From COE1 sp964445375 (GTDB lineage: Bacteria > Bacillota > Clostridia > Lachnospirales > Lachnospiraceae), in contig CAYUKO010000073.1 of the NCBI GenBank assembly GCA_964445375.1, positions 1 through 18,773 on the forward strand: DNA of 18,773 nt, given 5' to 3'. The translations under genes and the position numbers were made by a program. Below, in pieces: positions 7,777-14,862 of this stretch. The notes beneath the pieces were generated by a model. That model was given only the letters and a program-made list of their open reading frames with translations. It had not been told where the DNA came from and did not search any database. How positions within the stretch are numbered: position 1 is the stretch's first letter; every line of letters begins with the position of its first letter.

Positions 7777-9364
7777 TCAGGTTATAAAACTGTGCAGATT
7801 ACAGCTTGCTAATCTGTTCGGAATCAATGAATTTCGGTATACCAAAGATAAATCAAAGAAAGCTCGTTCAACCGGATTGGCGGTTGTGTGGGTGCTCTTA
7901 ATAATAATGGTGATTGGTTATGTAGGAGCTTTCGCGTATGGGCTAATTTTATTTGAAATGGAAGATATTGTACCAATGTATCTGTATGCAGTAGCAAGCC
8001 TCTTAATACTTATTTTTGGTTTCTTTAAAGCAGGAAGTGTACTCTTTTCCATGAAGGGCTATGAGATGCTTGTATCTCTTCCGGTTTCTAAGGCAGCTAT
8101 CGTTATTAGCCGTTTTTGCTGCATGTATGTGACAAATCTGTTGGCCGGATTACTGATTATGCTTCCGGGAATGGCTGTTTATGGATATTTTGTCAGACCA
8201 TCTGCCTGGTTTTATGTGATTTTTCTGCTTGGAACTATATTTTTACCATTATTTCCATTAACCATTTCATCTATTCTTGGAGCAGGCATTACAGCAATCA
8301 GTGCAAGAACAAAGCATAAAAGTCTTGCCGAAACCTTATTCATGTTAGCATTGATTGTTGGTATTATGGCTGGAAGTATGCTTTTATCGGAAAAAGAAGA
8401 GATGTTGACTACGGATTTCTTGAAAAATATGGCAGAGATATTATCTGCTCAGATAGGACGCACCTATCCGCCTGCAATCTGGTTTGGCAATGCACTTTCC
8501 GGTGATTTTGGAGCGTTAGTCTTACTCATCGTAATTCCAACTGTCATTTTCGTTATATTTATTGCAATTCTTCAAAAATATTTTCAGTCTATCTGTATGG
8601 CAATTCATACCGTTAGTGCAAAGAATAATTATAAAATGGCAAACTTGCAGGTAAATGGTCAGGTTGTAGCATTGTGGAAGAGGGAATTAAAACGATATTT
8701 TTCTTCCAGTGTCTATGTCACCAATACCATCGTTGGCTATGTCATGGCTGTTATAGTGGCAATTGGTATCTTTTTTGTAGGAATGGATGAAATAGAAACC
8801 GTTTTGGCAGTTTCCAATATAGAGCAAATTTTCACAAAATGCATGCCATACGGACTTGCTTGCCTGATTACATTGACATCAATTACAAGCTGTTCCATTT
8901 CTTTAGAAGGTAACACTTTGTGGCAGATTCAGACGCTTCCAGTTAGTGCAAAGCAAGTGTACGACAGCAAGATTCTTGCAAACCTGACAGTTGCAGCGCC
9001 ATTTTATCTAATATCCGTATTGTTCCTTAGCATGTCAGTCGATATGAGTGTTTTGGAGCTTTTTTGGCTGATTGTAATCCCGGCTGCATATCTTGTATTC
9101 ATGTGTGTGGCAGGAATCACAGCGAATCTTGCTTTTCCTGTTTTTGATTGGGAGAATGAGGTGCGTGTGGTCAAGCAGAGTGCATCTATGCTGGTAACGA
9201 TGCTTACAGGTATGGTAAGCAGTATTTTGCCATTTGCAGGAATGGTATTTATAGAAGAACGGTTTTCCAATATAATAAATATAGTTGTTTTGTTAGTACT
9301 AGTGACGATAACAAGTATTTTATATATCGGAAATAATAACAAGGAATTGAAATCAGACAGGTGA
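7769..9364 (+). CDS. ABC-2 type transporter permease
   Basis: This 531-residue integral membrane protein has about 12 hydrophobic segments. The first lies near residues 36-60 after a basic N-terminal stretch, and the last near 500-525. The conserved-looking patch GYEMLVSLPVSKAAIVISRF occurs between early segments, and a related LWQIQTLPVSAKQVYDSKIL in the second half. This suggests two similar halves. It overlaps the ATPase gene by 8 nt and is followed after 4 nt by an XRE regulator, so the three form one operon. No substrate is evident. Confidence 0.9.
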   Translation: MISQVIKLCRLQLANLFGINEFRYTKDKSKKARSTGLAVVWVLLIIMVIGYVGAFAYGLILFEMEDIVPMYLYAVASLLILIFGFFKAGSVLFSMKGYEMLVSLPVSKAAIVISRFCCMYVTNLLAGLLIMLPGMAVYGYFVRPSAWFYVIFLLGTIFLPLFPLTISSILGAGITAISARTKHKSLAETLFMLALIVGIMAGSMLLSEKEEMLTTDFLKNMAEILSAQIGRTYPPAIWFGNALSGDFGALVLLIVIPTVIFVIFIAILQKYFQSICMAIHTVSAKNNYKMANLQVNGQVVALWKRELKRYFSSSVYVTNTIVGYVMAVIVAIGIFFVGMDEIETVLAVSNIEQIFTKCMPYGLACLITLTSITSCSISLEGNTLWQIQTLPVSAKQVYDSKILANLTVAAPFYLISVLFLSMSVDMSVLELFWLIVIPAAYLVFMCVAGITANLAFPVFDWENEVRVVKQSASMLVTMLTGMVSSILPFAGMVFIEERFSNIINIVVLLVLVTITSILYIGNNNKELKSDR

Positions 9365-9368
9365 GAGC

Positions 9369-10466
9369 ATGAATACTTTAAGAATTGCGGAGAATATAGC
9401 TTTTTTACGAAAGCAAAAGGGAATCACACAGGATGAGCTTGCTGCCTTTTTAGGAGTTACAAAGGCTTCCGTGTCCAAGTGGGAAAATAGGCAGAGTATG
9501 CCTGATATTATATTGTTACCGAAGATTGCGACGTATTTTGACATTACTGTTGATGAATTGCTTGGATATGAACCTCAACTTTCCAAGGAGCAGATACAGA
9601 AGCTTTATACGGAATTGTCGGAAAACTTTGCGAAAATGCCTTTTGAAGAGGCTTTCGCACGAAGCGAAGTACTTACGAAAAAATACTATTCCTGCTATCG
9701 ATTCCTGCTACAAGTCTGCACACTTTGGCTTAATCATCACATGTTAGCAGAGACGAAGGAACGCCAGAACGAAATATTGGAAAAGCTGGAAAGACTTTGC
9801 GAGCATATCTTAATAAATTGCAAGGAAACTGAGATATGCAGCGATATTCTCGGCGTAAAAGCTTATGTCGATTTGTTGCGAGGACAACCACAAAATGTAA
9901 TAGATGGAATCGGTAATCTCTTAAATCCAAACCGCATTCTGAACCAAAGTGATGCATTATTAATTCAGGCATATATCATGGCTGGAGATATGGAAAAGGC
10001 AGACAGCTTCACGCAGGCAATGATGTATCTTCATACTCTTATGCTGGTTGGAGATGCTGTTCATTATTTGAATATCCATATGCAGGAAAAGGATGTCTGC
10101 GAAGAAACAATTACGAGAATGGATAAAATAATAGAAACATACAAGCTGGACGGTCTAAATGCAAACACGGTTGCCAGTTATCAATATCAAGTTGCAGTCT
10201 ATAACGCCATACATGGTCAAAAAGAAGAGGCAGCAAGACGATTACAGAAATATGTTGACTTAGTCTGCTCTGTGCTTAAAGTGGGAATGCTTCATGGGGA
10301 TTCCTATTTTTCAAAATTGGACAGTTGGTTTGAGAAGCTTGACCTTGGTCCACAAATGCCAAGAAGTAAGAAAATCATCTTACAAAGCGTGCAGGAAAGT
10401 CTCAAAAATCCAGTATTTGCAGATTTACAGGGAGTAAAGGATTTTATTGGATTATTACACCCTTAA
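9369..10466 (+). CDS. XRE-family regulator with a long helical C-terminal region
   Basis: This 365-residue protein has an N-terminal HTH (about 5-62), with ITQDELAAFLGVTKASVSKWE as recognition core and LLPKIATYFDITVDELLGY closing it. Residues 70-365 are almost entirely helical, with paired-helix spacing suggestive of TPR-like repeats. This layout recalls peptide-sensing XRE regulators of the RRNPP type, but no exact repeat motif is clear. It begins 4 nt after the permease stop, with AGGTGAGAG as ribosome binding site. It therefore probably controls its own ABC exporter operon. Its stop codon lies inside the upstream copy of the palindrome described for the next operon. Confidence 0.85.
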   Translation: MNTLRIAENIAFLRKQKGITQDELAAFLGVTKASVSKWENRQSMPDIILLPKIATYFDITVDELLGYEPQLSKEQIQKLYTELSENFAKMPFEEAFARSEVLTKKYYSCYRFLLQVCTLWLNHHMLAETKERQNEILEKLERLCEHILINCKETEICSDILGVKAYVDLLRGQPQNVIDGIGNLLNPNRILNQSDALLIQAYIMAGDMEKADSFTQAMMYLHTLMLVGDAVHYLNIHMQEKDVCEETITRMDKIIETYKLDGLNANTVASYQYQVAVYNAIHGQKEEAARRLQKYVDLVCSVLKVGMLHGDSYFSKLDSWFEKLDLGPQMPRSKKIILQSVQESLKNPVFADLQGVKDFIGLLHP

Positions 10467-10474
10467 AATAAGGA
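10460..10474. promoter_or_regulatory. Upstream palindromic operator candidate of the HTH/HipA-like operon
   Basis: CCCTTA-AAA-TAAGGA is a near-perfect palindrome with a 3-nt centre. It matches the downstream copy at 10493-10507 in both half-sites except the last base. Centre-to-centre distance is 33 bp, about three helix turns. It overlaps the stop codon of the XRE gene. Confidence 0.6.
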
Positions 10475-10484
10475 GTTTACGTGC

Positions 10485-10513
10485 TTGATTTTCCCTTATT
10501 TTAAGGGTATTAT
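10485..10513 (+). promoter_or_regulatory. Promoter of the HTH/HipA-like operon
   Basis: TTGATT (10485-10490), a 17-nt spacer and TATTAT (10508-10513) form a good promoter. Predicted transcription starts near 10520, about 42 nt before the HTH start. The spacer is almost wholly filled by the palindrome at 10493-10507. Confidence 0.7.
10493..10507. promoter_or_regulatory. Palindromic operator candidate inside the promoter spacer
   Basis: CCCTTA-TTT-TAAGGG is a perfect 6-bp-arm palindrome lying between the -35 and -10 elements. A repressor bound here would block RNA polymerase directly. The HTH protein encoded next is the natural candidate. Together with the upstream copy it can also pair as a 14-bp RNA stem, but no T-run follows, so an operator is the better reading. 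Confidence 0.65.
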
Positions 10514-10561
10514 ATTTGTATAGATATCTTTGCTCTACTTTCGAAAGGATATGATTAATAT

Positions 10562-11110
10562 ATGAAAAAAACAAAATTTGCATTCTCAAATGCAGTAACC
10601 GCTGACGATATTAAGTGTATTCGAAAAAAATTGTCCTTAACACAAGCAAGTTTTGCACAATTGGTAAATGTTTCTACAAAAACCGTAGAAAGATGGGAAG
10701 CCGAATCAAAGCCTATAACCGGTCCCATTGTTTCATTGGTCAAAATATTAAATGAAGATTCTCAGATTGTAAAAGAATATGAAATTCCTGAAAAAAAGGA
10801 ACCTATGAGACTATGGTATATGTTAAAAAATGAAGTGTGCACTATAATTGATGTAAATGAACGCGAAAAAAGAGTACAAATATATAATTATACAAAAGAT
10901 AATATAAAACGCGCATTTGGTAAAAATGAACATCCTACTTTTGAAGAGTACGAAGAATTTTTAGAATCAAGATGTTTTCCAAGAAGCAGAGACAAAATGA
11001 AATTAATCTTGAAGGAACTTGATTTACCATTCTATGAGCCTATGATGATTATTGAGAAAACAGAAGGCAAAATGGCAGAGGATGAGTTTTGGATTAAGAT
11101 AGAAAGGTAG
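10562..11110 (+). CDS. HTH antitoxin-like protein with an extra C-terminal domain
   Basis: This 182-residue protein has an XRE-type HTH at about 15-64 (LSLTQASFAQLVNVSTKTVE, then RWEAESKPITGP), a form common in HigA/MqsA-like regulators. Residues ~85-182 form a separate domain that I do not recognise with certainty; it includes FEEYEEFLESRCFPRSRDKM and ends in DEFWIKIER. The next gene, 9 nt on, is a short HipA-like kinase, so this is the likely antitoxin and autorepressor. The kinase lacks the N-terminal subdomain of full HipA. The extra domain here could take its place, as HipS does in HipBST; that is inference. Start ATG 10562 follows GAAAGGA. Confidence 0.8.
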   Translation: MKKTKFAFSNAVTADDIKCIRKKLSLTQASFAQLVNVSTKTVERWEAESKPITGPIVSLVKILNEDSQIVKEYEIPEKKEPMRLWYMLKNEVCTIIDVNEREKRVQIYNYTKDNIKRAFGKNEHPTFEEYEEFLESRCFPRSRDKMKLILKELDLPFYEPMMIIEKTEGKMAEDEFWIKIER

Positions 11111-11119
11111 GTCATACAA

Positions 11120-11929
11120 ATGATTGAACTATTTGAACGAGATATACGTGAATATGATAGACAGTCATCAAAAGGAAATCAACTAAAGTGGTTTTCTAAT
11201 AATATTTGGTATAAAGCTGATTATACAGGCTACGAAGGACTAACAGAATATGTAGTTTCAAGATGTTTGAAATTATCAACTTTAAATGAAAATGAGTATA
11301 TTCTTTATAACACAGAGAGCATGAAATATAAATATGCTGCTTACAAAGGTTGTAGCAGTGATAACTTTTTGCCTGCCGGATGGAATTTGATTACATTAGA
11401 ACGATTATTTCATAATATGTATAATGAGAGTTTAAATAAAGCAATTTATTCTATTTCCGACCATGAAAATCGAATTAAATTCTTGGTAGAGCAAACGATT
11501 CGTATAACTGGATTAAAGGATTTTGGAAAATATATGAGTCAGTTGTTAACAATAGATGCTCTGTTTTTGAATGAAGATAGACATACACACAATATTGCAG
11601 TACTTATAGATGAAATTGGAAAATATCATTATTGCCCTATTTTTGATAACGGAGCAGCATTGTTGTCAGATACTACAATAGATTTTCCTATGAATGTGCC
11701 AATTTCAGAGCTTATAGAAGATGTAAGAGCAAAAACTTTTTGTACTAACTTTGATGAACAACTAGACATTGCTGAAAAGCTTTACGGACAACATATTCGA
11801 TTTGAGTTTGACGAAAAAGAACTAGAATCTATTCTTAGTCAAGAATCTCATTATGCAAATGAAGTAAAGGTTCGAGTGAAGAATATATTATTAAGTCAAA
11901 GAAGAAAATATCAATATTTATTTCAATAA
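11120..11929 (+). CDS. Short HipA-like serine/threonine kinase, probable toxin
   Basis: This 269-residue protein carries the HipA kinase core. An N-terminal glycine-containing loop RQSSKGNQLKW (Ser16, Ser17) aligns in position with the autophosphorylated loop of HipA. It is followed by Lys32 in WYKAD, a likely nucleotide-binding lysine. The catalytic segment LNEDRHTHNIAVL gives Asp153 and Asn158 (HipA: DGHAKN), and PIFDNGAALL gives metal-binding Asp176. It is much shorter than E. coli HipA and lacks that protein's first ~150 residues, like CtkA or HipT forms. The start is 9 nt after the HTH stop, with its ribosome site overlapping that stop. Known relatives phosphorylate tRNA synthetases; the target here is unknown. 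Confidence 0.82.
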   Translation: MIELFERDIREYDRQSSKGNQLKWFSNNIWYKADYTGYEGLTEYVVSRCLKLSTLNENEYILYNTESMKYKYAAYKGCSSDNFLPAGWNLITLERLFHNMYNESLNKAIYSISDHENRIKFLVEQTIRITGLKDFGKYMSQLLTIDALFLNEDRHTHNIAVLIDEIGKYHYCPIFDNGAALLSDTTIDFPMNVPISELIEDVRAKTFCTNFDEQLDIAEKLYGQHIRFEFDEKELESILSQESHYANEVKVRVKNILLSQRRKYQYLFQ

Positions 11930-11978
11930 CCTGACACACTGATGTCATATTAAATCTGTTATACTTGATTTATCATTA

Positions 11979-11984
11979 TATAAT
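11979..11984 (+). promoter_or_regulatory. Likely -10 element of the GyrI-like gene
   Basis: A perfect TATAAT lies 19 nt before the ATG at 12003, leaving a very short leader. The -35 (CTGTTA, 11956-11961, 17-nt spacer) matches consensus poorly. An activator or a weak promoter is possible. Confidence 0.5.
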
Positions 11985-12002
11985 AGAAATGAGGCATATG
12001 CT

Positions 12003-12668
12003 ATGGAAAAGCTCGATTATAAAAAAGAATACAAAGATTTGTATCAACCGTCCACCAAGCCAACCATCGTACAGGTTCCGGAAATGGCATTTTTTGCAGT
12101 AGAAGGTAGTGGAAATCCTAATACTTGCAAAGAATATCAAGAAGCAATGGAAATACTATACGGTTTGTCATTTACTGTTAAGATGTCTAAAATGAACGGT
12201 ACTCAGCCAGAGGGCTATTTTGAATATGTAGTTCCGCCACTTGAGGGCTTGTGGTATGCAGATGGAGTTGCTTTTGATGGATTAAATGTAACGGATAAAG
12301 AGCAGTTTCACTGGATTTCCATGATTCGTCAACCGGAGTTCGTAACAGAAGAAGTATTTGAAACGGCAAAAAAGGCTCTTGCGATGAAAAAGCCACAACT
12401 TAACCTGCGCAAAGTAAGATTTATGCATATGACAGAGGGCTTGTGTGTTCAAGTGATGCACAAAGGTCCTTACGACAATGAGCCGGATTCCATTGCAAAA
12501 ATAAAAGATTTCGTTTTACAAAATGGTTATGTAGAAGATTTCACAGATAAGCGTTTTCATCATGAAATCTATCTTTCCGACCCTAGAAAATGTGCACTGG
12601 AAAGATTAAGAACTGTGATTAGACATCCAATTAAGAAAAAGGAGGATACTGTTCATGAATCCATATGA
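12003..12668 (+). CDS. GyrI-like small-molecule-binding domain protein
   Basis: This 221-residue soluble protein matches the GyrI-like / SOUL-AraC effector-domain style. It begins with KEYKDLYQPSTKPTIVQVPE, contains FFAVEGSGNPN and YFEYVVPPLEGLWY, and has a later HKGPYDNEPDSIAKI. The family binds hydrophobic or drug-like ligands, and a role in small-molecule resistance or breakdown is known for some members. The start ATG follows GAGG at 8 nt. An earlier ATG at 11998 is in another frame. The gene overlaps the acetyltransferase by 14 nt, so the two are co-translated. Confidence 0.82.
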   Translation: MEKLDYKKEYKDLYQPSTKPTIVQVPEMAFFAVEGSGNPNTCKEYQEAMEILYGLSFTVKMSKMNGTQPEGYFEYVVPPLEGLWYADGVAFDGLNVTDKEQFHWISMIRQPEFVTEEVFETAKKALAMKKPQLNLRKVRFMHMTEGLCVQVMHKGPYDNEPDSIAKIKDFVLQNGYVEDFTDKRFHHEIYLSDPRKCALERLRTVIRHPIKKKEDTVHESI

Positions 12669-13221
12669 TAACTGTCCATGTTTTGAAAATAATGATTTTT
12701 TACTGAGATTAGTAAGTCGTGACGATTTGGAAGATTTGCTGAAAGTATATTCCGATGAAAAAGCAGTCCCATTTTTCAATAGTGATAATTGCAATGGCGA
12801 TGATTTTCATTATACTACATTAGAACGCATGAATCAGGCAATTGATTTTTGGTTGTTTTCTTATGAGAATAAATATTTTGTACGTTGGTCGATTATTGAT
12901 AAGCATACAAAAACGGCAATAGGAACCATTGAGCTATTCCATCGTGATTCTACGGATTTCTTCACGCAGTGTGGTCTTTTAAGATTAGACCTACGAAGTG
13001 ATTATGAAACCGCATCTAAGATCAAAAAGATACTCTCGCTTATTGTACCGCCTGCGTATGACATGTTCTATTGTAATATCATTGCAACAAAAGTTATCTC
13101 TATAGCCGAAGAAAGATACAAGGCATGTACAGACTTTAGATTTGAGAGAACAGAAGAAAAAATGATTGGCGGTGATGATGGCAAGGAATATGGGGAGTAT
13201 ATGGTCTTGCATCATAACTGA
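12655..13221 (+). CDS. GNAT-family N-acetyltransferase
   Basis: This 188-residue protein has the GNAT layout of N-terminal strand-helix (FLLRLVSRDDLEDLLKVYSDEKA), central strands (RWSIIDKHTKTAIGTIELF) and a closing helical-strand part. The acetyl-CoA loop (RSDYETASKIKKI) is a weak match to the usual Q/R-x-x-G-x-G/A. It may be a diverged RimJ-like acetyltransferase. The start codon lies 14 nt inside the preceding gene, after AAGGAGG, so the two are coupled. Its 3' end overlaps the convergent HxlR gene by 10 nt. The substrate is unknown. Confidence 0.72.
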   Translation: MNPYDNCPCFENNDFLLRLVSRDDLEDLLKVYSDEKAVPFFNSDNCNGDDFHYTTLERMNQAIDFWLFSYENKYFVRWSIIDKHTKTAIGTIELFHRDSTDFFTQCGLLRLDLRSDYETASKIKKILSLIVPPAYDMFYCNIIATKVISIAEERYKACTDFRFERTEEKMIGGDDGKEYGEYMVLHHN

Positions 13222-13547
13222 CAAGGTGGCTTTTGCAAATATTCATTCCCCCAACTACACATAGCATCGAGAATAGGAACGAGACTCTGTCCAAATTCCG
13301 TAAGATTATATTCGGTTTTGGGTGGAACGACAGGATAGACGGTACGAGTAATCAGGCCGTCTTTTTCTAATTCGCGTAATTGCTGTGTCAGCATTTTATC
13401 GGTTGCGTTAGGCATTTTCTTATGCAGTTCACTGTAACGCATTGTTCCGTGTAGCAAGTGCCATAAAATAACTGCCTTATATTTTCCACCAATCAGGGAA
13501 ATAGTTGCTTCTACGGGACAAGTGAAGTTAGTCTTTTTCTCTGTCAT
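13212..13547 (-). CDS. HxlR/DUF24-family redox-sensing regulator (YodB/HypR-like)
   Basis: This 111-residue winged-helix repressor has the HxlR core: TISLIGGKYKAVILWHLLHG, a recognition helix in RYSELHKKMPNATDKMLTQQ, and the wing TRTVYPVVPPKTEYNLTEFG. Cys10, in TCPVE, is the conserved N-terminal cysteine of this family. Cys97 and Cys109 lie near the C-terminus, a layout like YodB (Cys6, Cys101, Cys108), where inter-subunit disulfides relieve repression under quinone or diamide stress. I prefer ATG 13547, preceded by GGAGGA, over ATG 13595, which has no ribosome site. It is divergent from a nitroreductase, as with YodB/YodC and HypR/HypO. The last 10 nt overlap the convergent GNAT gene. Confidence 0.88.
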   Translation of the reverse strand: MTEKKTNFTCPVEATISLIGGKYKAVILWHLLHGTMRYSELHKKMPNATDKMLTQQLRELEKDGLITRTVYPVVPPKTEYNLTEFGQSLVPILDAMCSWGNEYLQKPPCQL

Positions 13548-13562
13548 AAATCCTCCATACTT

Positions 13563-13591
13563 ACTTTTTGGGTAGTATATACCTAAAAAGT
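13563..13591. promoter_or_regulatory. Inverted repeat, probable HxlR operator
   Basis: ACTTTTTGGGTA (13563-13574) and TACCTAAAAAGT (13580-13591) are 12-bp arms with one mismatch around a 5-bp centre. The core GGTA-N5-TACC fits the TAC/GTA style of DUF24 operators. It lies just downstream of the predicted minus-strand start and just upstream of the plus-strand -35, so one site could control both genes. Confidence 0.65.
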
Positions 13592-13597
13592 GCATTC

Positions 13598-13625
13598 TTG
13601 CTTTTTTATTGGTTGTTCATATAAT
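13598..13625 (+). promoter_or_regulatory. Promoter of the nitroreductase gene
   Basis: TTGCTT (13598-13603), a 16-nt spacer and TATAAT (13620-13625) predict transcription from about 13632. Its -10 overlaps by 2 nt the -10 of the opposing HxlR promoter. Confidence 0.55.
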
Positions 13626-13652
13626 TATAGAAGAGGTTAACCCAAATAACAA
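13624..13652 (-). promoter_or_regulatory. Promoter of the HxlR regulator gene
   Basis: On the minus strand, TTGTTA (13652-13647), a 17-nt spacer and TATAAT (13629-13624) predict transcription from about 13617. The leader of about 70 nt to ATG 13547 contains the inverted repeat at 13563-13591. Confidence 0.65.
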
Positions 13653-13686
13653 GAGCTAGCGATTCATTAACAGGAGGATTATACAT

Positions 13687-14199
13687 ATGTCATTTATTGA
13701 AATTGCAAAAAAGCGTTATTCTGTACGCAAATATTCTGATAGAGCCGTCGAAAGTGAAAAGTTGGAAAAGATTATTGAGGCAGCTCATGTAGCGCCAACA
13801 GCTGCAAATTTACAGCCTGTAAAGCTCATTGTTGTGCAAAGTGAAGAAGGTTTGAACAAGCTTGGAAAGGCAGCCAATACCTATGATGCACCAATTGCAA
13901 TTATCGTCTGTGCAGACCATTCTAAGGCATGGACAAGACCTTTTGATGGAAAGAAAACAACCGACATTGATGCAACCATATTAACAGATCATATGATGCA
14001 TGAAGCCACAGAATTAGGGTTAGGAACTTGTTGGGTTTGCTATTTTAAAGCAGATATCATAAGTAAAGAATTCCGTTTACCAGATAACTTAGAGCCAATT
14101 AATATTCTGGCAATCGGATATGCAGATGAAGTACCGGCTGACAGCAATCGCCATGTAAAAGAGAGAATTGCAGTAGAAAAACTGGTTACTTATTGCTAG
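13687..14199 (+). CDS. Small nitroreductase-family flavoprotein
   Basis: This 170-residue protein is a compact FMN-dependent nitroreductase. The N-terminus AKKRYSVRKYSDRAVESEKL supplies the phosphate-binding Arg-Ser-x-Arg-like patch, and APTAANLQPVKLIVV is the usual FMN-contact segment. Near the end, LGLGTCWVCYF and LPINILAIGYADE-like strands match the family. The start ATG is 9 nt after AGGAGG. Members reduce quinones, nitroaromatics or azo compounds with NAD(P)H. The divergent HxlR regulator suggests induction by electrophile or oxidant stress, as for B. subtilis YodC or HypO. Confidence 0.9.
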   Translation: MSFIEIAKKRYSVRKYSDRAVESEKLEKIIEAAHVAPTAANLQPVKLIVVQSEEGLNKLGKAANTYDAPIAIIVCADHSKAWTRPFDGKKTTDIDATILTDHMMHEATELGLGTCWVCYFKADIISKEFRLPDNLEPINILAIGYADEVPADSNRHVKERIAVEKLVTYC

Positions 14200-14210
14200 A
14201 AATGGAAGAC

Positions 14211-14229
14211 GGCGGGGATTTACCCCGCC
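14211..14229. terminator. GC-rich hairpin between convergent genes
   Basis: GGCGGGG (14211-14217) pairs with CCCCGCC (14223-14229) over a 5-nt loop. It stands out sharply from the AT-rich surroundings and lies between the nitroreductase stop and the convergent Nudix stop. There is no T-run on either side, so it may block transcription from both directions only partly or act as a 3'-end stabiliser. Confidence 0.5.
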
Positions 14230-14253
14230 ACCCATAAATACCTCCCACTGAAG

Positions 14254-14739
14254 TTATTTAAGCTGCATAAAATAAGAAAGAGCATTATATTCTCTTAAAT
14301 AAGCACCTCTCTTCATCTCGTCAGTATCTGCATAATCCTGATGCTTTGAAAAGATTTCTACTGCCTCTTCGAGAGGTATCCATCTTGGTTCAAGTCCGAC
14401 TTCCAGCTCTCTTTTTGTTAAATTCCTTTTTGTGCTACCGGTAACTTCACATACGAAATAATGACTTATAAAAAACCATTCTTCGTAATATTCATGAATC
14501 GTCAATAATTGTCTGGTCGGCTTTACTGCATATCCTGTCTCTTCAGCCAATTCACGGACACAGCATTCTTCAAGATTTTCGTCATTTTCCAAACCGCCAC
14601 CTGGTATGAACCATTGGTCAGTCTTGACTTCATAAGACATCAATATTTTTCCGTCCGAGATTACAATACCTCGACATGCCACACGAGTTTTTGTCTGTTT
14701 CTCAAATCGATTATCTCCATAAATATCTATTGTTTTCAT
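14254..14739 (-). CDS. Nudix hydrolase
   Basis: This 161-residue protein has a complete Nudix box, G-x5-E-x7-REL-x-EE-x-G-Y, starting in PGGGLENDENLEE and ending in CVRELAEETGY. These residues bind metal and hydrolyse a nucleoside diphosphate linked to another group. The start ATG 14739 follows AGAGGGGG at 10 nt; an in-frame ATG at 14778 would add 13 residues but has no ribosome site and lies at the predicted transcription start. It diverges from the epimerase gene across a perfect inverted repeat. The actual substrate is unknown; housecleaning of modified nucleotides is common for the family. Confidence 0.9.
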   Translation of the reverse strand: MKTIDIYGDNRFEKQTKTRVACRGIVISDGKILMSYEVKTDQWFIPGGGLENDENLEECCVRELAEETGYAVKPTRQLLTIHEYYEEWFFISHYFVCEVTGSTKRNLTKRELEVGLEPRWIPLEEAVEIFSKHQDYADTDEMKRGAYLREYNALSYFMQLK

Positions 14740-14786
14740 ATACAATTTTCCCCCTCTAAAACAATGTGATTGAATCATTACAACAA

Positions 14787-14819
14787 ATCATACCACAAAA
14801 TCAGTATTTGTGGTATGAT
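14787..14819. promoter_or_regulatory. Symmetric divergent promoter built on a 13-bp inverted repeat
   Basis: ATCATACCACAAA (14787-14799) and TTTGTGGTATGAT (14807-14819) are perfect 13-bp arms around a 7-nt centre. Each arm, read outward, ends in TGGTATGAT, an extended -10 element. Predicted starts are near 14826 for the epimerase and near 14780 for the Nudix gene. Neither direction has a good -35, which fits extended -10 promoters. The repeat could also bind a regulator. Confidence 0.6.
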
Positions 14820-14862
14820 GTTATTGTTCAGAGACCTAAATACTTCATCAAGGAGGCTCTTT

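Noticed and set aside
13548..13595. Longer HxlR start at 13595
   Set aside because: It adds residues not seen in the family, overlaps the inverted repeat and lacks a ribosome site, whereas ATG 13547 has GGAGGA.
14770..14862. 31-residue N-terminal extension of the epimerase
   Set aside because: It would be translated across the promoter palindrome, and the Rossmann fold begins right after ATG 14863, which has AAGGAGG.
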